Positions 16,240 through 25,739 are shown, numbered from the stretch's first letter. The stretch: 64,000 bases of DNA from Maricaulis sp. (GCF_017642925.1 NZ_JAEPOL010000004.1:168842-232841); one strand, 5' to 3'. The notes: a model not told the origin generated them from the letters alone. A program made the numbers and translations.

Positions 16240-19143
16240 CTAGAAGCGGGAGCGGACACCGACGTAGAACTGGCGTCCGATCGGATCGTTCTGCGGACCC
16301 TTCAGGTTGGACGTGCTGCCCGAGTTGAAATTGCTCGGCAGGAAGGTGCCGTAATCGTCGAACAGATTGTTGATGCCGGCATAGACCGTGGTGCGGTAAT
16401 CGTCACCGAAGCGGTAGCGGGCATAAATGTTCGACACGAAGCGGTCGTCGGCCTCGAAGTAGTAGGCATCGCTGGGATCCACATCGAGATCGTCGATGCC
16501 GCCGGACTCGTACTTCAGCGTATAGCTGGCGTAGAAGTCGCCGCGGCGCCAGGACAGGCGTGCCCGGGCTTCGTGGGTCGGATCGTACATGGAACCGTTG
16601 GAGTCCTCGCGGACCGGCGTACCGGCTTCACCGATGAACTCGTACTCGTCGGCCAGAGAACGCGAATAGCGCAGGTCGAGACCGAACTCGCCCGGCACCG
16701 ACTGGACCTCGAAATCCCACATCACGGAGACATCGATACCTTCGGACAGCAGCTCGTTGAGGTTTTCCTGGCGGTTGATCACCTCGATCACCCGGCCATT
16801 CGACGTGTCGCGCGTGACGACATCGCAGAAACGGTTGTCCGGGAAGTTCGGCGAGCCATAGCACAGGTCGACCGTGGTCTGCGTCGAGACCGAGCCGATC
16901 GCGTCTTCCACCTTGATATTGTAGTAATCGACGATGAAGACGAGATCTTCAGCGAAGGACGGCGCCCACACGGCACCGATGGTGAAGGTGTCGGCGGTTT
17001 CCTCGGTCAGCGTGTTGTTGCCGGCATTCGGCGCATTCACCGAACCGTCGAACTCGAAGGCTTCGCCCGCATTGTCCGGATCGTTGAAGAAGGCCTGGAT
17101 ACCCGGCTGGGACAGGCAGTTGGCGGCGATCACGGACGGATCGAAATCGGTGCCCGGCGGGGAGGTGACACCCGAACCGTCCGGCATCAGGCCATCACAC
17201 GGATCGCGCAGATCGTCGGCGTCCTGACGCGGTGCCGAGTAGAATTCGGTGATCGTGGGTGCGCGTTGCGAACGCGAATACTGCGTACGGAAACGCAGCG
17301 TATCGGTCGGTTCCCAGTAGCCGCCCACATTGTAGGACGAGATCGTGCCGATCGTGGAATAGTCGGCCACCCGCGCGGCAAGCTGTGCCGTAACGTTTTC
17401 CAGCACCGGGATCTCGACCTCGGCAAACGCCTCGACCACATCGAAGCTGGCTTCGATTTCCGGGATCACCGACAGGCTGGTGGTCTCTTCCAGGATAATG
17501 GCGTCGACATTCGTGTCCTGGGTCTCTTCGCGCCATTCCAGACCGAAGGCGGCGGACACCGCACCGGCGGGGGCCTCGAACAGCTCGCCATTCATCGAGC
17601 CGCCGATCACGGTCTGCTCGCGGATCTGCTGCACATGGCCGTCGATACGGATGTAGTCGGCCATTTCCGGCGTGATCGAACCCTCACCGAAAATGTTCAG
17701 CGGGATACAACCATCGGCACGGGCACCGGCATCGGCACACTGATAGCCGCCGGCACCATCGGACTCGACATCCAGCGCATAGTGGATGTTGAGGTAGTTC
17801 AGGTTATTGCCCTGGATCTGGTTCTGCTCGAACCGGCCATAGGTGGCAAAGGCGTTCCACTGCCAGGTTTCACCCAGCTCGCCCGTCAGACCGGTGGCAA
17901 AGCGCATCGTCTCGCGCTCGTTGTCACGGGTTTCCTGACCCACTTCAACGAAGCGGCGGTACCAGCTCACCGAACCGGACCGCGTCTCTTCGACGGCTGC
18001 CGGGATAAAGGGGTTGCTGCTGGAGATCTGGCCGATATCGAACGTATTGCCGATCGGGCCGATATCCGTCGAATAGATCGCGGACTCGTAGGACCCTTCA
18101 TACAGGCTGTCGACGCGCGACCAGAGCAGATCGGCAAACACCTCGATGCGCGGCGTCAGCTCGTAGCGGCCACGGGCCGCGGCGGTGTAAGCCGTGACTT
18201 CCGGGGACAGGGTGCGTCCGGGGCGGTAGTTCCAGCCGTCCAGCTCGGTCTCGAAGCCGATGGCCGGATCGCGGCCATCGTCCGGTGCCAGCGATTTGTC
18301 ATTGTACCAGACGCCGTCGACATTCCAGGCATCGTCGCTCTCGAAACGGCCACCCGGAATGTAGGAGGTCAGCGAGTAGTCATTGTACTCGCCATTGCCG
18401 GACCAGTCGTCGGTGCGCAGGGAATCGGGACGGGTCGAGTCGGCATAGACCGCTGTCTCATGGTCATAGCTCAGTGCCACCATGATATTGCCGCGGTCAT
18501 TGTCGAAATTACGGCCCATGGTCAGTTCGAGCGTGCTTTCCTCTTCACCGCTCGCATCGGCCCAGCCATAGCGGGCTTCGACCTCGACGCCTTCCATATT
18601 GCGCTCGAGGATGATGTTGGCCACGCCGGCAATGGCGTCAGAACCGTAGATCGCCGAGGCGCCGCCGGTGGTGACTTCGATGGAGTCCACGAAACCGGCC
18701 GGAATGGTCTGCAGGCTGACACGTTCGCCATTGCCCGAGTTCGACACGGCGCGGCGGCCATCGATCAGGACCAGCGTCCGCTCGGAGCCGAGGCCCCGCA
18801 GATTGATGGTCGAGAGACCGGAATTCTGGATGCTCAGATCGGTGCTTTCCGGCGACAGGCTGGAATCGACGCCCGGGATATCAACCAGGATTTCGCCGAC
18901 ATCCACCGTGCCGGACTCGTCGATATCGTCCGTCGTGAAGATCTGTGTCGGGATCGCCGTGTTCGCGTTGGAGCGGCGGATGCGCGAGCCGGTGACCACG
19001 ATCGTGTCTTCGCTGGACGCTTGCGGATCGGCCGCAGTGTCCTGCGCGACAGCGGCGCCGCCGAGCAGCATGGCAGCAGCGGACACACCACCCATCAGCA
19101 TGGCCCGGCCCGTGGTCCATGCGGTTCGATTACCCAAACTCAT
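16240..19143 (-). CDS. TonB-dependent outer membrane receptor (no STN domain)
   Basis: 967 residues from the ATG at 19143, preceded by AAGGGG seven bases away; the reading frame extends further upstream but without a signal peptide. The signal peptide ends GGAAVA-QDT, followed by a TonB-box-like DTIVVTGSRI. The plug has INLRGLG, LVLIDGRR and GGASAIYGSDAIAGVANIIL. The barrel ends FYVGVRSRF. It is clearly paralogous to the next upstream receptor along much of its length, for example NRFCDVVTRDT.. against NRYCADIQRGE.., so the pair arose by tandem duplication. It lacks the N-terminal signalling domain and is probably the plain importer of the pair. The 125-base gap to the upstream gene contains nested inverted repeats (19151-19216). 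Confidence 0.93.
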   Translation of the reverse strand: MSLGNRTAWTTGRAMLMGGVSAAAMLLGGAAVAQDTAADPQASSEDTIVVTGSRIRRSNANTAIPTQIFTTDDIDESGTVDVGEILVDIPGVDSSLSPESTDLSIQNSGLSTINLRGLGSERTLVLIDGRRAVSNSGNGERVSLQTIPAGFVDSIEVTTGGASAIYGSDAIAGVANIILERNMEGVEVEARYGWADASGEEESTLELTMGRNFDNDRGNIMVALSYDHETAVYADSTRPDSLRTDDWSGNGEYNDYSLTSYIPGGRFESDDAWNVDGVWYNDKSLAPDDGRDPAIGFETELDGWNYRPGRTLSPEVTAYTAAARGRYELTPRIEVFADLLWSRVDSLYEGSYESAIYSTDIGPIGNTFDIGQISSSNPFIPAAVEETRSGSVSWYRRFVEVGQETRDNERETMRFATGLTGELGETWQWNAFATYGRFEQNQIQGNNLNYLNIHYALDVESDGAGGYQCADAGARADGCIPLNIFGEGSITPEMADYIRIDGHVQQIREQTVIGGSMNGELFEAPAGAVSAAFGLEWREETQDTNVDAIILEETTSLSVIPEIEASFDVVEAFAEVEIPVLENVTAQLAARVADYSTIGTISSYNVGGYWEPTDTLRFRTQYSRSQRAPTITEFYSAPRQDADDLRDPCDGLMPDGSGVTSPPGTDFDPSVIAANCLSQPGIQAFFNDPDNAGEAFEFDGSVNAPNAGNNTLTEETADTFTIGAVWAPSFAEDLVFIVDYYNIKVEDAIGSVSTQTTVDLCYGSPNFPDNRFCDVVTRDTSNGRVIEVINRQENLNELLSEGIDVSVMWDFEVQSVPGEFGLDLRYSRSLADEYEFIGEAGTPVREDSNGSMYDPTHEARARLSWRRGDFYASYTLKYESGGIDDLDVDPSDAYYFEADDRFVSNIYARYRFGDDYRTTVYAGINNLFDDYGTFLPSNFNSGSTSNLKGPQNDPIGRQFYVGVRSRF

Positions 19144-19150
19144 TCGAAAT

Positions 19151-19216
19151 CCCCTTGTTTGCCGCACCGTCCCCTCGACTGCGCGTAGTGTTGGTAGAGG
19201 GGAGACACGCAAGGGG
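19151..19216 (-). other. Nested inverted repeats between the two TBDR genes
   Basis: CCCCTTG (19151-19157) matches CAAGGGG (19210-19216), and inside it CCCCTC (19171-19176) matches GAGGGG (19197-19202). This could form a long imperfect hairpin just upstream of the second receptor. Its position suits mRNA processing or attenuation, but no T-run is present. Confidence 0.45.
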
Positions 19217-19268
19217 CCGCATCGGGTACCCGCGCTGTCACAAATTTTGAGAAAAAGATCGGGTCCGC

Positions 19269-22200
19269 CTACCAGCGGGCCCGGACACCGGCATAGACGC
19301 GCCGCCCGGCCGCGTCATAGCCCGGGCTGAAATTGCGCCGTCCGCCGCTTTCCGTACCGCTGGGCAGGAAGGGGCCGTAATCGTGGAAGACATTGTTGAT
19401 GCCGCCGAAAATCTGCAGCCGGCCGTCGGCGCCGGCGAGGTAGCGCACATGCAGGTCGTGCTGCATCCACGGGTCGATTTCCAGGAAGAGCATGTCCCCG
19501 GCATTGGCCTTGGCCGCACGGTCATGCCCGTCGATCGCCGCGCCTTCATAGCGCACCCGCCACTGCATCAGCCACGGCCCGCGCGTCACGCCCAGGCGTG
19601 CTGTCCAGCGATGGTGCGGCGCGCCGACCTCGCCATCCCAGACGGACCGGCTGACCTCGCCGTCCGATCCTTCAAACACCTGCTCGAGACGGTCGGTATA
19701 GGCGTAGAGAATCCGCAGATCCCAGTCACCGGACCAGATCGAGGAAGGTGACACCTGCCAGGCATAGTCCAGCGTCACGTCGGCTCCGGCAGACCGGATC
19801 TCGTTGAGATTGGCGACGCGGTTCTGCATCTCGAGCAACTGGCCCGTCTCGCCGCGCTGGATGTCGGCGCAATACCGGTTGGCGGATATCGCGACCGGCG
19901 CGCCATAACATTCGGACAACAGGGCCCGGCTGGACAGCGATGAAATCGCGCCGGACACCCGGATGTCGTAGAGATCGACCGACAGGCTGAGCCCTTCGGC
20001 CTGCACAGGTGTGTAGACCAGCCCCAGCGTCACGGCATCCGAGCGCTCTTCCTCGAGATCCGGATTGCCCGAATTGGGCGCATAGACGCTGGTGATCGTC
20101 TGCTCGTAGACGCCGTCTTCCGCGATGGCCCGGGCAATCCCCGGTTCGGAGCGGCAGTTCTCGGCAAGCCGGCCGAAACTCGTGCCGGTGACGCCGTGAC
20201 AGGGATCGCTGACGGTGTCGTAATCGCCGCGCGGACCGGAATAGAGCTCGGTCAGGCTGGGTGCGCGCTGGGCCCGGGAGATCTGCCCGCGGAAGGCCAG
20301 CGCGTCACTGGGCGACCACACACCGCCGAGACGATAGCTGCCGACCAGACCCACCCGGTCGATATCGTAATGGGCCAGACGCACGGCTGCGGTGACGTCG
20401 AAACGATCCGGGACAACCGGCACCAGAGCCTCAGCAAAGACTTCGCTCGCATGGCCGACCGCATCCAGATCGGGAACCCCGACATAGCCGGTCTCGCGGT
20501 TTAGCGCCGCCGCATCGCCGCGCGTGCGCTGGCTGTCGACACGGTGTTCCGCCCCCCAGGCCAGCGAGATCACACGCCCGTCCGACAGCGCGACATCGCC
20601 CAACGCCGACCCGCCCAGCGTCCATTGCTCGACCTCGACCTCCAGCCGGTCGGTGGCACGGATATAGTCGGCCGCCTCTGCCGAGATCGCATTCACGCCG
20701 AACATGTCCAGAGGCGCACACCCGGCGGCGCGCGCAGCGGCGCTGACACAGCGATAATTGCCGGGACTCGCCGGATCGGCCTCGATGTCCAGAGCGTTTC
20801 GGATGCGGGCGTAATTCACCTCGCCGCTGCGCAGCTGGTCCTGGTCGTAGCGGCCATGGCCCAGCGCGACATCCCAGCTCCAGATCCCGGCCTCGCCCTG
20901 CAGGCCGGCCCAGAAACGCTGTGTCGTCCGGTCATTCTGGCGGTATTCCTCGCCCAGCTCGCTGAAACGCCGGCGCCAGGTGATGCCGGTCAGGCCCTCG
21001 GCCAGCGCGGCCTGCCGGATCGGCTCCGGCACCAGCGGATTGTCCACCGGGATCATGCCGATCCGCTCGTTCTCCAGTCCGAAGCGCTCATTGTAATACG
21101 CGGTCTGGGCTTCCCGCGAGGACAGGCTCTCGCTGTGCGAAAGCAGGCCCGTGAAATAGGCCGACACGCCGCCGTCGAAGTCATAGTCGAGTTTCAGCGC
21201 GAACAGGTCGCGCTCGCGCGGGACCGAAATCGTGGCGAAGGAGCGGGTGTCATACCCGTCCGTGTCGATGTCGAAATCGGTTCGCAGGCCGGTCTCGTCA
21301 TACCAGAAATCATAGCTGATGAAGCGCCCGCCCGGCGTATAGCTCGACAGGTCCGTTTCCAGCGTTTCGCCATCGCTCGACAGGCTGACCGGAACCTGCG
21401 CCCAGTCGCGATCCCCGGCACCGATACGGCGCATCTGGTCGCGCGTGGCGTTGATCAGGAGCCGGCCTCGGCCATCGCCGAACCGCCAGCCCTGCGTGGC
21501 GCTGAGCACGTGATACTGGCCGCCGCCATCCTGGGTCATGCCGGCCTGGGCAAGCAGGCGGCCGCCTTCCAGATCGTCGATCAGAACGAAATTGACCACG
21601 CCCGCAATCGCATCCGATCCATAGACCGCAGACGCGCCGCCAGTGGAGATTTCCACCCGTTCGACAAACTCCGCCGGAATGGTGTCCGAACCGAAGCGGC
21701 TGGCATTGCCGCTATTGGCCACCGTGCGCCGCCCGTCGATCAGCACAAGTGTCCGCGTCGTGCCCAGACCGCGCAGCCCGATCGAGGACAGGCCGGCATT
21801 CTGGGCGCTGAGATGCGTCGAGGCGTTGGAGAATTCCAGCGTCGCCGGCGACTGGCTGGCGATCATCTCGCCGATCTCGATGGCGCCGGAGGTTTCCAGC
21901 GCCGTGCGGCCGATCACCTGCACCGGCAGGACCGCCGCCCGCCCGGCCCGCTCGAAACGCGAACCGGTCACCAGGATGACTTCCTGCGGATCGATATAGG
22001 CCGATGCTGCAACAGTCGCGGCAGGTTCATCGCCCACGCGATGCCCGGACAGGCGGATGACGCCGCCGCCCCCAGCAGCCTGCGCCTCCTGGCCTGCAGG
22101 AGCAGTCGGCCGGCCGAGGACGTAGGTCCGGGCATCGACCGTGCTGAATTCCAGCCCGGTTCCGGCCAGCAGCTGCGCGAGCCCGTCCTCGGCGGAATAC

Positions 22201-22460
22201 TGTCCCTCGACGCCCCGGGTCCGCACGCCGGCAACCAGATGCGATTCCGCCAGCAATTGATGTCCCGTCACCAGGGCAAAGCGCGACAGCGCCGGCCCCA
22301 ACGGCCCGGCCGGAATATCGAAGCTGAAAGCGTCCGGCGCGGCGGTTTGCGTCTCCTGGGCCACAGCGCAGGCGTGCGGCGTCATCACCGGGAGCAGCGC
22401 ACCGAGGATGGCTGCTCGGACGCCTTTCATCCTGACCGATGTCCTGCCGCTGAAACGCAT
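19269..22460 (-). CDS. TonB-dependent transducer (FecA-type receptor with STN domain)
   Basis: 1063 residues from the ATG at 22460, seven bases after GAGG; an open extension to 22520 lacks a better signal. The signal peptide (..AAILGALLPVMTPHACAVA) is followed by an STN (secretin/TonB short N-terminal) domain, about residues 45-115: FSFDIPAGPLGPALSRFALV then a GVRTRGVEGQYS-type core and LLAGTGLEF. This is the domain by which FecA-like receptors contact FecR. After a low-complexity linker come EVILVTGSRFERAG, the plug (IGLRGLG, LVLIDGRR, GGASAVYGSDAIAGVVNFVL) and a barrel ending VYAGVRARW. With the adjacent fecR- and fecI-like genes it forms a complete cell-surface signalling trio. Confidence 0.93.
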   Translation of the reverse strand: MRFSGRTSVRMKGVRAAILGALLPVMTPHACAVAQETQTAAPDAFSFDIPAGPLGPALSRFALVTGHQLLAESHLVAGVRTRGVEGQYSAEDGLAQLLAGTGLEFSTVDARTYVLGRPTAPAGQEAQAAGGGGVIRLSGHRVGDEPAATVAASAYIDPQEVILVTGSRFERAGRAAVLPVQVIGRTALETSGAIEIGEMIASQSPATLEFSNASTHLSAQNAGLSSIGLRGLGTTRTLVLIDGRRTVANSGNASRFGSDTIPAEFVERVEISTGGASAVYGSDAIAGVVNFVLIDDLEGGRLLAQAGMTQDGGGQYHVLSATQGWRFGDGRGRLLINATRDQMRRIGAGDRDWAQVPVSLSSDGETLETDLSSYTPGGRFISYDFWYDETGLRTDFDIDTDGYDTRSFATISVPRERDLFALKLDYDFDGGVSAYFTGLLSHSESLSSREAQTAYYNERFGLENERIGMIPVDNPLVPEPIRQAALAEGLTGITWRRRFSELGEEYRQNDRTTQRFWAGLQGEAGIWSWDVALGHGRYDQDQLRSGEVNYARIRNALDIEADPASPGNYRCVSAAARAAGCAPLDMFGVNAISAEAADYIRATDRLEVEVEQWTLGGSALGDVALSDGRVISLAWGAEHRVDSQRTRGDAAALNRETGYVGVPDLDAVGHASEVFAEALVPVVPDRFDVTAAVRLAHYDIDRVGLVGSYRLGGVWSPSDALAFRGQISRAQRAPSLTELYSGPRGDYDTVSDPCHGVTGTSFGRLAENCRSEPGIARAIAEDGVYEQTITSVYAPNSGNPDLEEERSDAVTLGLVYTPVQAEGLSLSVDLYDIRVSGAISSLSSRALLSECYGAPVAISANRYCADIQRGETGQLLEMQNRVANLNEIRSAGADVTLDYAWQVSPSSIWSGDWDLRILYAYTDRLEQVFEGSDGEVSRSVWDGEVGAPHHRWTARLGVTRGPWLMQWRVRYEGAAIDGHDRAAKANAGDMLFLEIDPWMQHDLHVRYLAGADGRLQIFGGINNVFHDYGPFLPSGTESGGRRNFSPGYDAAGRRVYAGVRARW

Positions 22461-22578
22461 CCCCGCACCTCGATACGGGGACGCCCGATCCCCCTCATGT
22501 GACAACTTGCCAGAAGCCATGTGACATCGCTGTTACCGAAATGTCGCATTGCTGCCGGAAGATGCACGTGCAGGCCAG

Positions 22579-23625
22579 TCAGGGTTGTACATTTCCCTCG
22601 GACGCGTGGATCCGGATGCCGTCGCCGGTCCGCTCGATCCGCACCGATTCGGTCGCCGACAGGGCCGCCAGGAAGGCCTCGCTGTCGGACGGGTCGAAGG
22701 AGCCGCTGATCTGCAATTCGCCCAGCTGCCCGTCCGCGAAGGCGATGTCGAGATCGTTATAGCGGCGAAATTCGCTGACCACTTCGCTCAGGCGGCGTCC
22801 GTCGAAGATGAGCTGGCCCTGCCGCCACGCCGTCGCAGCGACGACATCGACCCGCGCCGGTTCGGGCGCCGGCTCGCCCGGCACCAGCTCGACCTGGTCG
22901 CCGGCGCGCAGCAGCGCCGCCGAGGCCGGGCCGCTTTCGACCCGCGTCTGCACCAGGCCCTCGACCACCGTCACGACGGTGCGGCCGTCATCGCGCGAAT
23001 AGACATTGAACGCAGTCCCCACGGCCCGGACTTCATGGCCGCCCGCCTCGACGATGAAGGGGCGCGAGGGATCGTGGGAAACCTCGAACAGGGCCTCGCC
23101 CGCCTCCAGCACGACCCGGCGCTCTTCTGCCACAAACGCGGTGGTCACCCGGGAGCCGGTGTTCAGCGTCATCACCGACCCGTCCGGCAGGGCGATCTCC
23201 TGGCGGTCACCCCGGGCCGTGGAATAGGTCTCCAGAGCCGCCAGTTGCACCGGCGCATCGCTGTCCGCCGCCCGGTCCCCGCCCAGCATGCCTGTCCACA
23301 CAGGCAGAGCGATTGCCAGGGCGAGCATCGCCGCCATGCCGATCACGGCCGGCACGATCCAGGCCGGACGGCCGGGCGCCTCTTGCGCCATCAGTTCCGC
23401 CTCGGTGGCCGCGATCAGACCATCAGCCCAGTCGCTGCCATGCGCGGCATCGATCATGCCCTCGAGCTCCAGACAGGCATTGAGTGCCGCCTGGTGCTGC
23501 GGATCGGCCTGCAGCCAGGCCTCCAGCTCGGCTTCGGCGGCCGCATCCAGCGCGCGCTCGGCGAGCAGGCGTTCGGCCCAGGCAGAAGCGGTGTCGAAGA
23601 TGTTCATATCGCGATCAGCCGGCAT
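22579..23625 (-). CDS. FecR-family anti-sigma/transmembrane signal transducer
   Basis: 348 residues. The N-terminal DUF4880-type region (ASAWAERLLAERALDAAAEA, then AWLQADPQHQAALNAC) is the cytoplasmic sigma-binding part. One transmembrane helix follows at about 95-113 (PAVIGMAAMLALAIALPVW). The periplasmic FecR domain has YSTARGDRQEIALPDGSVMT, LNTGSR, GEALFEV and GTAFNVY, and the C-terminus resembles an STN-like segment (LSEVVSEFRRYNDLDIAF). The ATG overlaps the end of the sigma-factor gene by 11 bases, so translation is coupled. FecR proteins hold the sigma factor until the STN domain of a ligand-loaded receptor signals through them. Confidence 0.93.
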   Translation of the reverse strand: MPADRDMNIFDTASAWAERLLAERALDAAAEAELEAWLQADPQHQAALNACLELEGMIDAAHGSDWADGLIAATEAELMAQEAPGRPAWIVPAVIGMAAMLALAIALPVWTGMLGGDRAADSDAPVQLAALETYSTARGDRQEIALPDGSVMTLNTGSRVTTAFVAEERRVVLEAGEALFEVSHDPSRPFIVEAGGHEVRAVGTAFNVYSRDDGRTVVTVVEGLVQTRVESGPASAALLRAGDQVELVPGEPAPEPARVDVVAATAWRQGQLIFDGRRLSEVVSEFRRYNDLDIAFADGQLGELQISGSFDPSDSEAFLAALSATESVRIERTGDGIRIHASEGNVQP

Positions 23626-24193
23626 CGTTCGCCGCCCTTGCTGTATCCCCGTTCCCGTCCGGCATCCCGTGCAGATGCTCGGCCAGACGCGCCATGCCGC
23701 GCTGAACGTGTTTCTTGACCATGTGGATCGAAATACCCATCCGCTCTGCGGCCTGCTGATAGGTCATCCCCTTCAGCTTGCAAAGCACGAAGGCGTGCCG
23801 GCATTTCGGTGGCAGCTGCCCGATCGCCTCGGACAGGGCCGCGCGCCGGGCTGTGTCACGCTCTTCATCCGCTATGGTGTCCGCAGGTGATGCAAATGGG
23901 GCAACAACGTCACTGTAATGGTGCGCCACTGCAGCAGAATGGCGCCGCACCGTATTGCAGTGCCGGAGATGATTTCGCGCAAGATTGGTCGCGATCGTCG
24001 TGACGAACGCGCCCTCATTCCGCACCGGTCCGGTATCGCCATCAACCTCGAGCAGGCGCTCGAACGCGGCGTGGGTGATGTCGTCCGCGTCCTGGGCATT
24101 GCCGACAATGCGCCACACGATCCAGCGCACGCGCCGCCCGTGCACGCGATACAACTCTTCCACATTTACGGCATCACTGACGGCCGCCACCAT
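23615..24193 (-). CDS. ECF RNA polymerase sigma factor, FecI-like
   Basis: 192 residues. Region 2 includes VWRIVGNAQDADDITHAAFERLLE and region 4 includes AIGQLPPKCRHAFVLCKLKG and MTYQQAAERMGISIHMVKKH, the helix-turn-helix that reads the -35 element. The organisation, sigma then FecR then STN-TBDR, is that of FecI-group sigma factors controlled by an external ligand. The likely regulon is the downstream receptor pair and peptidase. The 139 bases upstream (24194-24332) should hold its own promoter; nothing clear was recognised there. Confidence 0.93.
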   Translation of the reverse strand: MVAAVSDAVNVEELYRVHGRRVRWIVWRIVGNAQDADDITHAAFERLLEVDGDTGPVRNEGAFVTTIATNLARNHLRHCNTVRRHSAAVAHHYSDVVAPFASPADTIADEERDTARRAALSEAIGQLPPKCRHAFVLCKLKGMTYQQAAERMGISIHMVKKHVQRGMARLAEHLHGMPDGNGDTARAANDAG

Positions 24194-24332
24194 TCTTACG
24201 CTTCCCCGCAGCCGGCCGCCCCCTTTGGCGCCCTGTCCCAGGACAGTCCGGCATGCTCTACCAGAGCCGATGCAGGCGCAAGGTACCCGATCCGGAGCGT
24301 CGCGTGTCTCATATCGAATGCGGGGGACTCTG

Positions 24333-25739
24333 TCAGTCGACGGACGGGTCCGTCTCGCGCGCCGCCCGCGCCGCAGCGATCACGGCATCGACCTGCTGGC
24401 CCGCCAGGCCGAGATAGGTTTCCGGATCCAGCAGGGCCTCGATCTCCGCTTCGCTCAGGGCTTCGCGAATGACCGCATTTTCCATCGCTGCCTCGCGAAG
24501 ACCGGCACCGCTTTCATGCGCCTCGGCGGCCAGATCGCGGATCAGCTCCTCCGCCTCGGTCCGGCCGATATGCGGTGCCAGTGCGAACACGAAACGCTGT
24601 GACAATATCCAGCCGCCCGACCGGTCCAGATTGCGGCGCATCGCTTCGGCGTCGACATGAAGCCGCCCCACAAGCCGGTTTGCTGCAGACAGCATGTCCT
24701 CGGCCTCGATCGACAGTTCGCCGATGGCGTCATTGGGCCGCGAAGTGTTGTCGCGCTCGAAGAAATTGATCATGTCGTCGGCAACAATGTCCGACAGCGC
24801 GGGAATGGTCCGGGAATAGTGGATCAGCGCCTCGGACAGGGATGGATTATTCTTGTGCGGCATGGTGCTCGACCCGACAGCCGTGCTGCTGCGCTGTTCG
24901 ATAACCTCCGCGATATCCGTCATCTGCAACAGGAAGATCTCCTGCCCGACCCGGCCATAAAAGCGCGCGAGCAGACCCAGGCTGACCGCATACTCGGCAA
25001 ACACATCGCGCGAGGCGTGCCAATCATCGGCATAGGGTTGAGACAGGCCCAGTTCTTCCCCGAACCGGCGCTCGACCGCCTGGGCCCGGTCGCCCAGACC
25101 GACATAGCTGCCGACCGCGCCCTTCATGATGGCCGATCGTTCGACCCGGTCGAGCAGGTCTGTCAGGCGCTCGATATGGCGGCGATTCTCGCCGATCCAG
25201 CCGGACACTTTCTTGCCAAAAGTGATCGGCAGGGCGTGCTGCCCCAGCGTGCGGCCGATCATCGGCGTGTCACGGTGCGTCTCGGCAAGATCGATCAATT
25301 CCAGCTCAATCGCCCGCAGATCCTCGATCAGCAGCAGGATCGACCGGCGCACCTGCAGGATCGCCGCGGTATCGTAGATGTCGACCGTGGTCGCGCCATA
25401 GTGGAGATAGTTGGCCGCATCGGCGTCGAGGGAGCGCGAAAACACGTTGAGGAAGGCCACCATGCGGTGGCGGACGATCGCATATTCTTCCGCCAGCGCC
25501 TCAGCCGGAACCGCTTCCGGACGCGCCGCGGCCGTGATCGCATCGGCCGCCGATTGCGGGATCACGCCTTCGGCCGCCTGGGCGCGCGCCAGAGCGGCCT
25601 CGATCTCCAGCACATAGGCATTCAGCCGTGCATCCGAGAAGACGTCCTCGATACTCTCAGACTGTGCGTCCGCGACGCCGGGGACCAGTCCCGCGAATAG
25701 GATGACCGCAGCACGGACTGCCTGCCGCAGACGGCTCAC
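24333..25739 (-). CDS. Exported fumarase/aspartase-superfamily lyase (CMLE/adenylosuccinate-lyase-like)
   Basis: 468 residues from a GTG at 25739 that overlaps the stop of the upstream regulator gene (GTGA). The superfamily regions are all visible: HYGATTVDIYDTA, GRTLGQHALPITFGKK and the signature GSSTMPHKNNP (residues 289-299). The second region has Leu where adenylosuccinate lyases have the His of GRTH, as in 3-carboxymuconate cycloisomerases. Unusually the protein starts with a typical signal peptide, MSRLRQAVRAAVILFAGLVP then GVADA-QS, directly before the normal family N-terminus (VFSDARLNAYVLEIEAALAR). A periplasmic lyase of this superfamily is uncommon. The substrate is unknown. Confidence 0.85.
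   Translation of the reverse strand: MSRLRQAVRAAVILFAGLVPGVADAQSESIEDVFSDARLNAYVLEIEAALARAQAAEGVIPQSAADAITAAARPEAVPAEALAEEYAIVRHRMVAFLNVFSRSLDADAANYLHYGATTVDIYDTAAILQVRRSILLLIEDLRAIELELIDLAETHRDTPMIGRTLGQHALPITFGKKVSGWIGENRRHIERLTDLLDRVERSAIMKGAVGSYVGLGDRAQAVERRFGEELGLSQPYADDWHASRDVFAEYAVSLGLLARFYGRVGQEIFLLQMTDIAEVIEQRSSTAVGSSTMPHKNNPSLSEALIHYSRTIPALSDIVADDMINFFERDNTSRPNDAIGELSIEAEDMLSAANRLVGRLHVDAEAMRRNLDRSGGWILSQRFVFALAPHIGRTEAEELIRDLAAEAHESGAGLREAAMENAVIREALSEAEIEALLDPETYLGLAGQQVDAVIAAARAARETDPSVD

Noticed and set aside
15979..19188. Plus-strand open frame of more than 1000 codons opposite a TBDR
   Set aside because: Antisense shadow of the TBDR and S9 genes with no recognisable domain.
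14036..24193. Lasso-peptide biosynthesis cluster
   Set aside because: Regulator, receptor and S9 peptidase are present, but no precursor peptide, cyclase (asparagine-synthetase-like) or B-protein gene was found in the window. Only the scavenging half is proposed.
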